A stretch of 64,000 bases of DNA from RUG11462 sp036308645 (GCA_036308645.1 JAXJVH010000052.1:1-64000); one strand, 5' to 3'. Positions 1 to 9,011 are shown, numbered from the stretch's first letter. Translations and numbers: made by a program. Notes: generated from the sequence alone by a model not told the origin.

Positions 1-3000
1 AGCGTAACCGCTGTTGTTATTTTTGTATGCGTTTGCAACAAATGCTACTGAACGAGAGTTATTCTTTATGTCTTTGTTTGCATAATCAGCATAAATAATC
101 TTTTCAACAGAGCCTAATGTTACCTTTGCATATCCTCTGCCGACAAATTCTCTTGCGATATTAGCATCTTTAATGCTTACGATTGAACCTACTACACCCT
201 TAAATCCTGTTTCTGTGAAATACGTTTTTGAAGTAAACGGTACATCGGCATATCTGCCTGTACCTAAATCAAAGGTAAGTTCTGATTCAGTTAAATAATC
301 TTTCGGAGCAATAAGCGTACCGAATTGTACTGTTGCGCCCATGTTTGTGAGTTTATCAACTTGGGTTGTATCAATCGGTGTATAGAATCTTATACCGCTT
401 AAAGTTGTTCCCAATCTGATAGAAGCGCCTGTATCCATTTTCAATTCGCCGTATGATACAGATGTAAACGCTTTACTTGAATCTACAGAAATAATATCAT
501 TTACTTCATAGTAATTTTTTCCGTCGGTATATGCAACAAAGTTCTTTTCTGATGACGACGGTGCAGGGAATGTAAATTCAATTCCGCTGAATGAAACTTC
601 CGCACCGTCAATGGTTACTTTATATGAGGTGCTTGAAGAACTGCCTGTTCCGATTCCGTAAACATCGCCGATATACATATTAAAGTCAATTGCCGCGCCT
701 TTTTCGCCTGCGTCCATCTGGAATACGATGTCGCCCATATCGGTATTTGCAAAACTGCTAACGTCAATTGTTATAATTGTAGGTTCGCTTGAAAGTGTTA
801 CGGAAGTAGTTTCAACTCCGCCGTAAGAAATTCTTACATTACCGCTACCGTAGGCAGTAAACTGAATTTTGTCGTAGCCGGCAGGAGTCCAACCCCACCA
901 GTTCAAGAGGTTTGCTATCTGTGTATCTTCGGCTAATGTTTTAGCGCCTGATACATGAACGTATCCTGTAGGATCGTCTAAAGTAAAGTCAAATCCACCG
1001 TTTGAAAAACCGTCAAAGTTAGTCCAGTCAAGGATTACATTTTTAGTTTCTTGAGGTTTTGCAGGAGTTTCAGAACTTTTGCCGATTCCGTAAACATCGC
1101 CGATGTAAAGGTCAACGTCTACTGTTGCGCCTTGTGAACCTCCGTTCATCTGGAATACAATGTCGCCTAAATCGGTATTTTCAAAACTGCTTACATCTAT
1201 TGTTATAGTTGTAGGCTCGCTTGAAAGTGTTATAGGCTCGGTTTCAATTCCGCCGTATTTAAGTCTAACATTACCTTTACCGTAGGCTTTAAACTGAATT
1301 TGTTCATAGCCGGCAGGAGTCCAGTTCCACCAGTTCAAAAGGTTTGCTATCTGTGTAGTTTCGGCTAATGTTTTAGCGCCGCTTACATGAACGTATCCTG
1401 TAGGCTCATCTAAAGTAAAGTTAAATCCACCGCCTGAAAAACCTGTAAAGTTAGTCCAGTCAAGTAATATATTGCCGTCTTGGGTTTCGCTCGATGAACT
1501 TGAACTGCTCGAAGAACTTGAACTTGATTCTGTCGCACCGGCTTTAATACCTTTAACGTCGCTGATGTAAAGGTCAACGTCTACTGTTGTTTCTTTTGCA
1601 CCTGCGTCTAACTGGAACTTAACGTCGCCCGATGCAGTGCTTGCTACATCATAAGTAATAACTGTCGGTGTAGTAGAAACGGTTGTATTCGCAGTTTCAA
1701 CATTGTCGCCGTAAACCATTCTTATATTATGGCTACCTGACGCTGTGTAAGCAGTAAACTGAATCTTGTCATAACCTGCAGCCGACCAGTTCCACCAGTT
1801 CAAAAGGTCTAATATCTGTGATTCTTTACTTGTTGTTTTAGTACCGGTTACATGGATATAACCTGTGGGGTCATCAGGTGTTTTATCAAATCCTGCGCCT
1901 GAATAACCGTCGTATTTTGACCAGTCAAGGATTACATCGCCATCTTGAGTTTCGCCCGATGAACCTGACTGTGTTGTCGTTGTTGTGGTTGTAGTTGTAG
2001 ATGATGTAGGTGTTTCGGCAGACCCTGTAAATCCGTAAACATTACCAAATGTAATATTTGAAGCAGTTCCGCCGTCAGCACGGAATTTAATAGTAGAAGT
2101 TGTTGTAGGCGTTACTCCCATTTCCGCGAAAGTTGTAGAATACTCGTTAGTACCGCTACTTAATGTGAAACTCTTTTCAACACCGTTTACATCTAATACT
2201 ACCGTTGTTTTCTCGTTTCCGCTATTTGGCGTAGCGGTAAATTTAATTCCGGTATATGCTGAAAGATCTAATTCGTATGAACCAATAAGATTTCTACCGC
2301 TCGCCTTTACTGCTGTAATGCAATCTGTTCCCGGTGTAAGAGTGGAACCATCAGCATAGTACTTATTTGTATCAGAATCCCAGTCAATAATTACATTTCC
2401 GCTTGATGTTGTCGGCTTAGCGGTGGTAGCTGTTGTGCCTGCTGTGTTAGATGTTCCTGTTTGAGGAGTGCCATTATAATTATAATTTGCCTTTAAATAA
2501 TTAATTAAAATATTAGCCGATTCTAATTGACCTTGAGCGGTCGGATGACCGTTGGAACCGGAAGTATCTCTCTTTAATTTAACAACATCATTTACATAGC
2601 CATTTGTTTTTAACAACTGCATTTTGCCTAAGTATTTTTCAGTCATCATATTGTAAACCCATAAAACTTTAACATTGCTTCCGTGAATATTTCTAACAAT
2701 GTTAATAAGTTTTACAGCATTTGAATAGAAAGTATCTTCATCACTTTCCTTGTTAGTACCAAGATTTATAATAACCATATCAGCTTTTTTAGTAGGTGAA
2801 TAATCAATGTTATTAGCAACAGTTGACCAGGATTTATATAAATTTTGGTCTAATATTTGTTGGATGTTATAACCACTCTTACCTACAATTGAATATTCAG
2901 CATTTACGCCTTTTGCGGTAAGAAATGCCCAGGATTTTGTAACATCGTTCCCTTGAACCTCTGACAATCCGTAGCCCATTGTTATTGAGTCGCCGATAAA

Positions 3001-5295
3001 TTCAATTTTTAAATTTGATGTTGCCGGTGCATTATTTAAAGTTCCATTAAAGCTTAATGATTTTAAATAAGTATGAGCAGCGGCAAAGTTTTTATCTCTT
3101 CTAACTAATCTTGCGGTATGAGTTCCGCTAGGAAGATTATTAAATGTCAGCGTATGTTCTTGGAATTGAGTATTGGTTGCAGTAGAATTAATATAACAAT
3201 ATCCGTATTCAACACCGTCTACTAACAAAGTAAAGCTTGTTTTACCGTATGTCGAACCGCCTGCCACTACTTTCACAGTTAATGAGCTTGCATTTGAAGA
3301 AGTATAAGAATATTCAATACCATCGCCTACCCAAGGTAAGCAAACGCTTGAATTTGCACTTGCCATACCCGAAGAATATTTACTTCCTACTTGAAAAGCT
3401 CTGCCGAGCAATTTAATTTTAGAATTATTATATACTGATACATTTGTTGCAGTATCGCTTGATTTAGAAGTTGAAGAACTCGATGAACTTGAAGAACTCG
3501 AAGAACTTGATCCGCCAACACCGATTGCAATATTGTCTACATATATTTTAGATTCTGTTGTAGTCGGTTTAACCAAGAATTTCGTTATCTTTGGAATATC
3601 CGAAGCTGTAATTGTTTTTGATGTTCCGTCTGTAGCATAAAGAGTTTTGCCTACTACCGAAATTGTTTGTACTGTAGAGTTAATTACTCCGTTTGTATCG
3701 TTCGCTTTACTTCCCGACCAATAATTTTTACCGTCGATAGTCAAACCGTATTGCGCCAATGCAGTACCCGTACTATCGTGAACTGCCAACGACTTAAACG
3801 AAAGTGAATTAGCATTTGTGGCAATATGCGGACTTATATTAAGCGCCGCATAACTTGTGGTAAAGTCAGAAACGCTTGCCGATGAACTTGCGTAAGTTTT
3901 AAAACTCTTGCCTGCATTAATAGCAGAGGTATCGGTTGGAGCATTATTTGCTGCGATTGTTCCAATCTTATCAAAAGTTGCTGTAACATTATCAAAATCA
4001 ATAGTTACACCTGATGTTACCTTTTGTGTTGTAGTTGTAGTAGTTGAACTTGTTGATGCTGTTGATGCTGCCGGTGACTCGGTTGGAAGAGTATCGGATT
4101 CTGTAACTTTTTGTCCGCCGTATTTAGGATCAGCAAGCCAGTTAGAAGGTATTGCACTGTTTACTGTAAGTCCTTTTCCTGCCCTATGGTTATATGTAGT
4201 ATAGGTTTTACCGTTTACCGTATATTTTGTGCCGGCTTTGATTGTAGCATTATGAGTTGAAACGCCGTCGTTCTTTTGATATACTCGGATATAGTCGATA
4301 GCCAAATTCTGCGGCCATTCATCGTTATAGAAACGGTATTCTGTACCGCCGCCGCCGATTGCAAGGTTAAGCAAGAAATAATGCTCATAATCGTTAAACG
4401 GATTGCCGTAGTTTTCAAGCATGAATTTATATGCGTCATAATATGGTTTGCCTTCAGCCTTTTTAAGAAGTGCTGCATTAGAAGTATCAATAGTAATTTT
4501 TACAGCGCCGTCAAATGTAATCTTGATAGAATCCTTTTCCCAAATCATACCGTAGGTATGCCAATCGGCTGCTAACTGCTTTGAATAAGAAACAGAACCG
4601 GGATCTATCGCAAAATCGGAATAACCGCGAATACCTTCAAGATAACCGTCATAGAATTCACCTGTACTCTTTATATATTTAGGACCGGTATGAAGATGCG
4701 CTTCATATCCCTTATCGGTATTAGTTTTACCCCAAGGTGATCTTGGTTCGTTGTCGGAGTTTACGCACATCATTTCCATGAAGTCGATCTCACCGTTACA
4801 AGGCCAGTTAGAACCGCCCTGTCCTACGTCCATACCGTATTTATCATAGCCGCAGGTCCAGAAAGCAGGCCATGCCGAGCAAGCATTCGGAAGCTTTGCT
4901 CTGATTTCTACCTTTCCGAATTTAAAAGCCTGTTTACCGTTAGACTCAAGCGACGCACTTCTTACGTCCTTGGTGTAGTTTGAAACCTGACCGTCAGGCA
5001 TAACGTTTCCGTTACTGTCAATAACGGTACATTCGCCTTTGATAATGAGTTTACCGTTTTCGGTCCTTGCGTTGTTAATAGTGTAGGTCTGTCTTTCGCC
5101 GTTACGAACGCCCTGATCAAGAGTCCAGTTGTACGGGTTTACGCCGTTACCGTCGAATTCATCAGACCATACCAGATTGTATCCGTCTGCCGCATTTACA
5201 GAAATTGCTACGGATACAAGAACGCTGAAAACCATTGCTACTGTAAGAACATAAGCAAGCAGTTTTCTTGAAATCATTTTTGTTCTGATTTTCAT
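1..5295 (-). CDS. Partial secreted GH16 / CE2-like multimodular polysaccharidase
   Basis: The frame stays open from an ATG at 5295 to the left edge, 1765 codons without a stop, so the C-terminus is missing. GGAGG at 5303-5307 (cctcc on +) supports the start. Modules seen: signal peptide (about 1-33); GH16 beta-glucanase domain (about 38-343) with the ExDxxE motif E169-I-D171-F-M-E174; a short module and Thr-rich linker; a beta-sandwich (about 427-590); a 12-residue Ser linker; a CE2-like jelly roll plus SGNH esterase with GDS at Ser770 and HPT at His917; a diverged module (about 965-1090); a poly-Thr linker; three similar tandem modules; then a region containing GASIRLG...SGIRFY. No Asp lies three residues before His917, which agrees with the Ser-His dyad known for CE2. 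Likely role: extracellular hydrolysis and deacetylation of plant beta-glucan or xylan. A dockerin or anchor could lie beyond the edge. Confidence 0.85.
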   Translation of the reverse strand, partial: MKIRTKMISRKLLAYVLTVAMVFSVLVSVAISVNAADGYNLVWSDEFDGNGVNPYNWTLDQGVRNGERQTYTINNARTENGKLIIKGECTVIDSNGNVMPDGQVSNYTKDVRSASLESNGKQAFKFGKVEIRAKLPNACSAWPAFWTCGYDKYGMDVGQGGSNWPCNGEIDFMEMMCVNSDNEPRSPWGKTNTDKGYEAHLHTGPKYIKSTGEFYDGYLEGIRGYSDFAIDPGSVSYSKQLAADWHTYGMIWEKDSIKITFDGAVKITIDTSNAALLKKAEGKPYYDAYKFMLENYGNPFNDYEHYFLLNLAIGGGGTEYRFYNDEWPQNLAIDYIRVYQKNDGVSTHNATIKAGTKYTVNGKTYTTYNHRAGKGLTVNSAIPSNWLADPKYGGQKVTESDTLPTESPAASTASTSSTTTTTTQKVTSGVTIDFDNVTATFDKIGTIAANNAPTDTSAINAGKSFKTYASSSASVSDFTTSYAALNISPHIATNANSLSFKSLAVHDSTGTALAQYGLTIDGKNYWSGSKANDTNGVINSTVQTISVVGKTLYATDGTSKTITASDIPKITKFLVKPTTTESKIYVDNIAIGVGGSSSSSSSSSSSSSTSKSSDTATNVSVYNNSKIKLLGRAFQVGSKYSSGMASANSSVCLPWVGDGIEYSYTSSNASSLTVKVVAGGSTYGKTSFTLLVDGVEYGYCYINSTATNTQFQEHTLTFNNLPSGTHTARLVRRDKNFAAAHTYLKSLSFNGTLNNAPATSNLKIEFIGDSITMGYGLSEVQGNDVTKSWAFLTAKGVNAEYSIVGKSGYNIQQILDQNLYKSWSTVANNIDYSPTKKADMVIINLGTNKESDEDTFYSNAVKLINIVRNIHGSNVKVLWVYNMMTEKYLGKMQLLKTNGYVNDVVKLKRDTSGSNGHPTAQGQLESANILINYLKANYNYNGTPQTGTSNTAGTTATTAKPTTSSGNVIIDWDSDTNKYYADGSTLTPGTDCITAVKASGRNLIGSYELDLSAYTGIKFTATPNSGNEKTTVVLDVNGVEKSFTLSSGTNEYSTTFAEMGVTPTTTSTIKFRADGGTASNITFGNVYGFTGSAETPTSSTTTTTTTTTQSGSSGETQDGDVILDWSKYDGYSGAGFDKTPDDPTGYIHVTGTKTTSKESQILDLLNWWNWSAAGYDKIQFTAYTASGSHNIRMVYGDNVETANTTVSTTPTVITYDVASTASGDVKFQLDAGAKETTVDVDLYISDVKGIKAGATESSSSSSSSSSSSSETQDGNILLDWTNFTGFSGGGFNFTLDEPTGYVHVSGAKTLAETTQIANLLNWWNWTPAGYEQIQFKAYGKGNVRLKYGGIETEPITLSSEPTTITIDVSSFENTDLGDIVFQMNGGSQGATVDVDLYIGDVYGIGKSSETPAKPQETKNVILDWTNFDGFSNGGFDFTLDDPTGYVHVSGAKTLAEDTQIANLLNWWGWTPAGYDKIQFTAYGSGNVRISYGGVETTSVTLSSEPTIITIDVSSFANTDMGDIVFQMDAGEKGAAIDFNMYIGDVYGIGTGSSSSTSYKVTIDGAEVSFSGIEFTFPAPSSSEKNFVAYTDGKNYYEVNDIISVDSSKAFTSVSYGELKMDTGASIRLGTTLSGIRFYTPIDTTQVDKLTNMGATVQFGTLIAPKDYLTESELTFDLGTGRYADVPFTSKTYFTETGFKGVVGSIVSIKDANIAREFVGRGYAKVTLGSVEKIIYADYANKDIKNNSRSVAFVANAYKNNNSGYA
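650..1955 (-). repeat. Three tandem carbohydrate-binding-like modules inside the GH16 gene
   Basis: Three copies of roughly 130 codons lie near 650-1047, 1084-1476 and 1545-1940. Each carries DWxxxxGxSxxGF, DxPTGYxHVxG, QIxxLLNWWxW, AGYDxIQF and a closing DVDLYIxDVxGI. The two C-terminal copies are also very similar as DNA, for example around 652 and 1084, and around 960 and 1390. The linker beside 1500 is Ser-rich and the one beside 1980 is Thr-rich. A more diverged copy lies at about 2020-2400. A binding role is inferred from the arrangement; I do not recognise a numbered CBM family. Confidence 0.75.
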
Positions 5296-5407
5296 AAAAT
5301 TATCCTCCATCTTTAATAAATTTTTAATAATTTCCACAACAAAAATTATTAATTTCATAATACCAAAAAAATTTAAAAAAATAAACGTAAAATCTTAAAC
5401 AAAAACA

Positions 5408-5436
5408 TTGAAAATCTTAAAATTTTATGATATAGT
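5408..5436 (+). promoter_or_regulatory. Sigma-A-type promoter of the araC-family gene
   Basis: TTGAAA (5408-5413), a 17-bp spacer and TATAGT (5431-5436). Transcription would begin near 5443, leaving a leader of about 12 nt that contains the GGTGGTG ribosome-binding site. Confidence 0.55.
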
Positions 5437-5454
5437 TATAATGGTGGTGTATAT

Positions 5455-6354
5455 ATGTATATGAAAACTGAACAAGGATTTTATACTTCTGATTTAAATG
5501 TTTATTACAACAAATCCGAAGAAGATTATCAAAAAAGCAGGAAGATTTATCACTCCGAATATTTTATGAAAAGATTTAAGTATTATAAAAATACTTATAT
5601 GATGTTTTATGCCATTGACGGCGAATTTAAAATTTCTTTTGACAATAAAAATTATGACATTTCGGGAAAAAAACTGATTATCGCCAAACCGAATACAAAT
5701 TTTTCTTTTAAACCCCAATTAGACAAGCGTTTCAGGTTTCTTTTTATATGTATTCATCCGAATGTTTTTAAAAATGAAAACATTGAGGATAATTATTTTC
5801 GCGCTTTTGAGTTTTTTACAAAAGAAAAAACCGTAATAGATTTAAACCATAAAGATTTTAAAGGGCTTACCGTTTATTTTGACAATATTTGCGATTTGAT
5901 TTTAAAACAATACGGATACTGCCATATCAAAAGCGCTTGCCTTTGCGCGATAACTCAAACAACAATAATATTTGATATGTTAAACAATTCCGACACCACA
6001 GCCAAAAATTTGGCGGTTAATATAATGAAATATATCGGTAAACACTACACCGAGAAAATCAGTTATGATGTTTTAAAAAACAAATTCTCTGTTTCTGTTC
6101 CCACTATAAATACTATTGTAAAAAACGAAACGGGTATGACTTTTTATAATTATATTACAGACCTGCGACTGCAAGACGCAAAACAGATGTTAAGAAAGTC
6201 TTGGGATATTTCCGCCCACGATATAGCGCATCTATGCGGTTTTAACAATTACAATTCATTTTATAAAGCGTATATTAAAAAATACGGAAATTCGCCTGCA
6301 AAAGAGTCAAAGACCGATACCGCTCTTAAATATTGGCCGTTTTCAAAAGGATAA
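5455..6354 (+). CDS. AraC-family transcriptional regulator
   Basis: 299 residues. The N-terminal part (about 30-130) looks like a cupin-type sensor domain. The C-terminal 100 residues form the double helix-turn-helix of AraC proteins, including HDIAHLCGFNNYNSFYKAYI and a following YGNSPAKE that matches the usual FxxxxGxSPxxxR block. The gene is divergent from the GH16 polysaccharidase gene, 159 bp away, so it may activate that gene in response to a sugar; this is inferred from position only. GGTGGTG precedes the ATG at 5455; an in-frame ATG two codons on is an alternative start. Confidence 0.85.
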   Translation: MYMKTEQGFYTSDLNVYYNKSEEDYQKSRKIYHSEYFMKRFKYYKNTYMMFYAIDGEFKISFDNKNYDISGKKLIIAKPNTNFSFKPQLDKRFRFLFICIHPNVFKNENIEDNYFRAFEFFTKEKTVIDLNHKDFKGLTVYFDNICDLILKQYGYCHIKSACLCAITQTTIIFDMLNNSDTTAKNLAVNIMKYIGKHYTEKISYDVLKNKFSVSVPTINTIVKNETGMTFYNYITDLRLQDAKQMLRKSWDISAHDIAHLCGFNNYNSFYKAYIKKYGNSPAKESKTDTALKYWPFSKG

Positions 6355-6395
6355 AATACTATTAAAATTTATATAAAACAAAAAAGGTGGTTTTT

Positions 6396-7319
6396 ATGGA
6401 ATTTTTATACTTTTTAGAGGGATTAAGAACGCAATTTTTAGATTCGCTGATGCTGATTATTACGCATCTCGGCGAAGAATATCCTTTTATGATAATCGCT
6501 TTATTTATATTTTGGTGTGTGGATAAATACGAAGGATATTATATTCTTTTTACGGGATTTATAGGCACTCAAATAAATCAACTTTTAAAGGTTGTTTTCA
6601 GAATTGACCGACCGTGGATAAAAGACCCGAATTTCAAACCGGTCGAGGGCTCGATAAAGCAGGCTACGGGGTATTCTTTTCCTAGCGGTCATACTCAAAA
6701 TGCGGTCGGAACATTCGGTGGAATCGCACGTTGGAACAAAAACGCTTGGCTTAGAGCGACTTGTATTTTAATATTTATTGCGGTTGCATTTTCGAGAATG
6801 TATTTGGGAGTGCATACGCCTTATGATGTCGGCGTTTCGCTGATTATTGCCGCAGTTTTGGTGTTCGGACTTTATCCGATTATTCAAAAATCCAAAGAAA
6901 ACCATAAGATTATGCACATTTTACTTGCGGTAACGGTAATATGGTCGGTAGCACAGATTTTGTTTATGGAGTTCTTCCCTTTCCCGTCAAGCACAAATAC
7001 CGAGGAACTGTTTAGCGCACTTAAAAACTCATATAAAATGCTCGGCGCAGTAGTCGCATTTATTTTTGTTTACGAATTTGACAGAAGATATATTGATTTT
7101 AAAACCGAAGCCGCTTGGTGGGCGCAAATAATAAAGGTTGCAGTCGGATTGGTTTTGGTAGTTGCTGTTAAAGAAATTTCTTATACCGTTTTCGGCTTGT
7201 TTGCAAGCGAAACGGTTTACAGAGCCTTGTCTTATTTTATGATGGTAATTTTCGCAGGCTGTATCTGGCCGTTGACTTTTAAATGGTTTGCCAAAACCAA
7301 AAAGGTGAAAAAAGCATAA
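6396..7319 (+). CDS. PAP2-superfamily membrane phosphatase
   Basis: 307 residues from the ATG at 6396, chosen because AAGGTGG (6384-6390) sits five bases upstream; a GTG at 6387 is possible but lies inside that site. All three PAP2 motifs are present: K65xxxxxxR72P, P96SGH and SRxYLGxH140xxxD144. Several hydrophobic segments follow, so the protein is a polytopic membrane enzyme. Likely substrates are lipid phosphates such as phosphatidic acid or undecaprenyl pyrophosphate; the sequence does not decide. The gene is 41 bp behind the AraC gene and could be co-transcribed with it. Confidence 0.88.
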   Translation: MEFLYFLEGLRTQFLDSLMLIITHLGEEYPFMIIALFIFWCVDKYEGYYILFTGFIGTQINQLLKVVFRIDRPWIKDPNFKPVEGSIKQATGYSFPSGHTQNAVGTFGGIARWNKNAWLRATCILIFIAVAFSRMYLGVHTPYDVGVSLIIAAVLVFGLYPIIQKSKENHKIMHILLAVTVIWSVAQILFMEFFPFPSSTNTEELFSALKNSYKMLGAVVAFIFVYEFDRRYIDFKTEAAWWAQIIKVAVGLVLVVAVKEISYTVFGLFASETVYRALSYFMMVIFAGCIWPLTFKWFAKTKKVKKA

Positions 7320-7347
7320 TTAATACACAATAATACCGAATATTTAA

Positions 7348-7384
7348 AAAGCGGCAGACTTCATCTAAAGAAGCCCGCCGCTTT
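7348..7384. terminator. Shared bidirectional terminator
   Basis: AAAGCGGC (7348-7355) pairs with GCCGCTTT (7377-7384), with T-rich sequence on both sides. It ends the PAP2 gene on + and the tRNA-Ala transcript on -. Confidence 0.75.
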
Positions 7385-7388
7385 ATTT

Positions 7389-7464
<76 letters not shown>

Positions 7465-7563
7465 GAATATGTTTTAATAATATCATATCGGGAGCAATTT
7501 TTCAAGAGTATGTTTCAATAAATATTTCTGCGTGATAGCATAAAGTATCTCTGCTGAAAAATG

Positions 7564-7592
7564 TTGACATTATTGAAGAAATGATTTACAAT
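7564..7592 (+). promoter_or_regulatory. Candidate promoter before the gene of unknown function
   Basis: TTGACA (7564-7569), 17 bp, TACAAT (7587-7592). It predicts a start of transcription near 7599, which matters for where translation of the following gene begins. Confidence 0.45.
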
Positions 7593-7594
7593 AA

Positions 7595-7837
7595 ATTTAT
7601 GAAAAAGGGGACGGCACCCATTACAAAAAACAGCTTTTCATTTATGCAAAATCAAGTAGCAGGGGGAGGATACCCATTACAAAAAACATTAATGTTACAG
7701 ATGAGCATGGCAATAAATATGAAGCGACCTACCCTAAAAGGGCGAAAGGTCTTGTTAAAAACGGCAGGGCACGCTTCGTAGATGAAAATACAATATGCCT
7801 TGCGTGTCCGCCGAAAATAAATTCGGAGGAAATTAAA
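7595..7837 (+). other. In-frame coding extension lacking a normal start codon
   Basis: In the frame of the CDS at 7838 there is no stop from 7595 onward, and from 7676 the translation reads as real protein (DEHGNKYEATYPKRAKGLVK, then NGRARFVDENTICLACPP). No ATG, GTG or TTG lies in this frame. A strong GGGGGAGG (7662-7669) sits six bases before an ATT at 7676. A 16-bp direct repeat (7617-7632 and 7673-7688) brackets the area; removing one 56-bp repeat unit would join the ATG at 7599 in frame. Either a non-canonical ATT start or a disrupting duplication is possible. Confidence 0.6.
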
Positions 7838-8353
7838 ATGTCTGAAAATAAAACTAATGAAATAACTGAAACAGCAGAGTCCGCTGACATCAAAACAAAT
7901 TATACAATTGATTATTGTCTTAAACAAATCGAAGAGATAAGAAAACAGTCGGAAACTTTAAACGAAACAATAAGCAATACTTGCAATGCAATTGTTGCCG
8001 ATAAAGACGAAAATGAATTAGCACAACTTAATGAAATTGTTGATTCGGTTAGAGGTATGATTTGTTATCGTGATACAACCAACCAGAAACTTATTGCTTT
8101 TTATCAAAAAATCTATGATGATTTAAAGCCGATAAGTAAAAATGCGTATCTTGATTGGATTTCTGAATGTGTTTCTGCTTGCAAACCCGGAGGTTCTTTA
8201 CCGAATTTTGAAAAAATTTATAAAACCGTAAATTCTGAAAAGAGTTCAGAAGAAAAAGAAGTTTTCTTAAATCATTTAACTGCAATGGCAGAGGATCTTA
8301 CACCGATGGAAAGAAAAGAAACCATCATAGAACTTGCAAAAATTTTCTCATAA
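7838..8353 (+). CDS. Protein of unknown function (C-terminal part of a longer reading frame)
   Basis: 171 residues from the first canonical ATG, with AATTCGGAGGAAATTAAA just upstream. I do not recognise the family. The protein is soluble, acidic and helical, and the segment about 28-75 could form a coiled coil. No signal peptide or membrane helix is visible. The frame continues upstream without a stop into conserved-looking sequence, so the real protein is probably about 226-232 residues. It stands alone between the tRNA-Ala and a strong terminator. Confidence 0.6.
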   Translation: MSENKTNEITETAESADIKTNYTIDYCLKQIEEIRKQSETLNETISNTCNAIVADKDENELAQLNEIVDSVRGMICYRDTTNQKLIAFYQKIYDDLKPISKNAYLDWISECVSACKPGGSLPNFEKIYKTVNSEKSSEEKEVFLNHLTAMAEDLTPMERKETIIELAKIFS

Positions 8354-8382
8354 GTTTTAAAAGCGACTGTTAAAAAATCCGC

Positions 8383-8424
8383 AAAAATCCGAGATTCACA
8401 TTTATTGTGAGACTCGGATTTTTT
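8383..8424 (+). terminator. Rho-independent terminator
   Basis: AATCCGAGATTCACA pairs with TGTGAGACTCGGATT, followed by TTTTT. It ends the gene of unknown function. Confidence 0.8.
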
Positions 8425-8576
8425 AATCGCACTTTTTTGTCGTATCTTTTTTTGTTATAGGGAAACTTATTTGATTTTGCAGGGCTGGGATTCTACTCCT
8501 GTCCAAAATTATTTTGCTTGAATTTATCGATGTAATCCGATTTCTTTGTTTTTATTTTTTCTTTATTCATTTAAAC

Positions 8577-8604
8577 GGTCGACCACACAGGGTCGACCCT
8601 ACGA
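8577..8604. repeat. Short palindromic intergenic repeat
   Basis: GGTCGACC (8577-8584) and AGGGTCGACCCT (8589-8600) are palindromes separated by ACAC, ending CCTACGAAAAC. A similar ...CCCTACAAAT tail occurs at 60753-60764 and 60889-60899. It looks like a dispersed intergenic repeat. Nothing else is seen in 8425-8638. Confidence 0.45.
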
Positions 8605-8638
8605 AAACAAATTTAATTTTTATACACAACTAAAAATT

Positions 8639-8992
8639 TTACTGTGATTTTGATTTTGCGAATAATGATACGATATACGAAATAACTATTGCGGCAGTTA
8701 TTCCGCCTGCGGTGGCAGTAAGACCGCCTGTAAAAATCCCTAAAAATCCGTATTCGTAAATTGCTTTTTTTACACCTGTTGCAATTGTGTAGCCGAAGCC
8801 CGTTAACGGAACGGTTGCACCTGCGCCTGCAAAATCCACAAGATAACCATATACTCCTACTGCTTCAAAAATAACACCTGCAACAACATACATTACAAGA
8901 ATTCTTGCAGGAGTAAGTTTTGTGTAATCTATCAGCAGTTGACCTATAACACATAAAACGCCGCCGATTAAGAACGCCCATAAGTAATTCAT
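8639..8992 (-). CDS. spoVAE: Stage V sporulation protein AE (SpoVAE)
   Basis: 117 residues from the ATG at 8992, chosen for the AAAAAGGAGT site just upstream; a longer frame starts at 9031 without support. Conserved blocks are GGVLCVIGQLLID, KLTPARILVMYVV, DFAGAGATVPLTGFG and GFLGIFTGGLTATAGGI, and the rest is hydrophobic helices. SpoVA proteins form the inner-membrane channel that moves dipicolinic acid and Ca2+ into the developing spore and out at germination. Only this subunit is here; spoVAC and spoVAD are not adjacent. Confidence 0.92.
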   Translation of the reverse strand: MNYLWAFLIGGVLCVIGQLLIDYTKLTPARILVMYVVAGVIFEAVGVYGYLVDFAGAGATVPLTGFGYTIATGVKKAIYEYGFLGIFTGGLTATAGGITAAIVISYIVSLFAKSKSQ

Positions 8993-9011
8993 ACTACCAC
9001 TCCTTTTTGAA

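Noticed and set aside
3469..3515. Repeated GAACTTGAAGAACTC units that could suggest a short tandem repeat or CRISPR
   Set aside because: They encode the poly-Ser linker of the GH16 protein. The units have no spacers, and no CRISPR array was seen anywhere in the window.
7581..7781. A 66-codon plus-strand frame starting MIYNKFMKKG
   Set aside because: Only the first codons (up to PITKN) look real; the rest is out of frame with the conserved downstream protein. I treat it as part of the disrupted 5' region of the 7838 gene.
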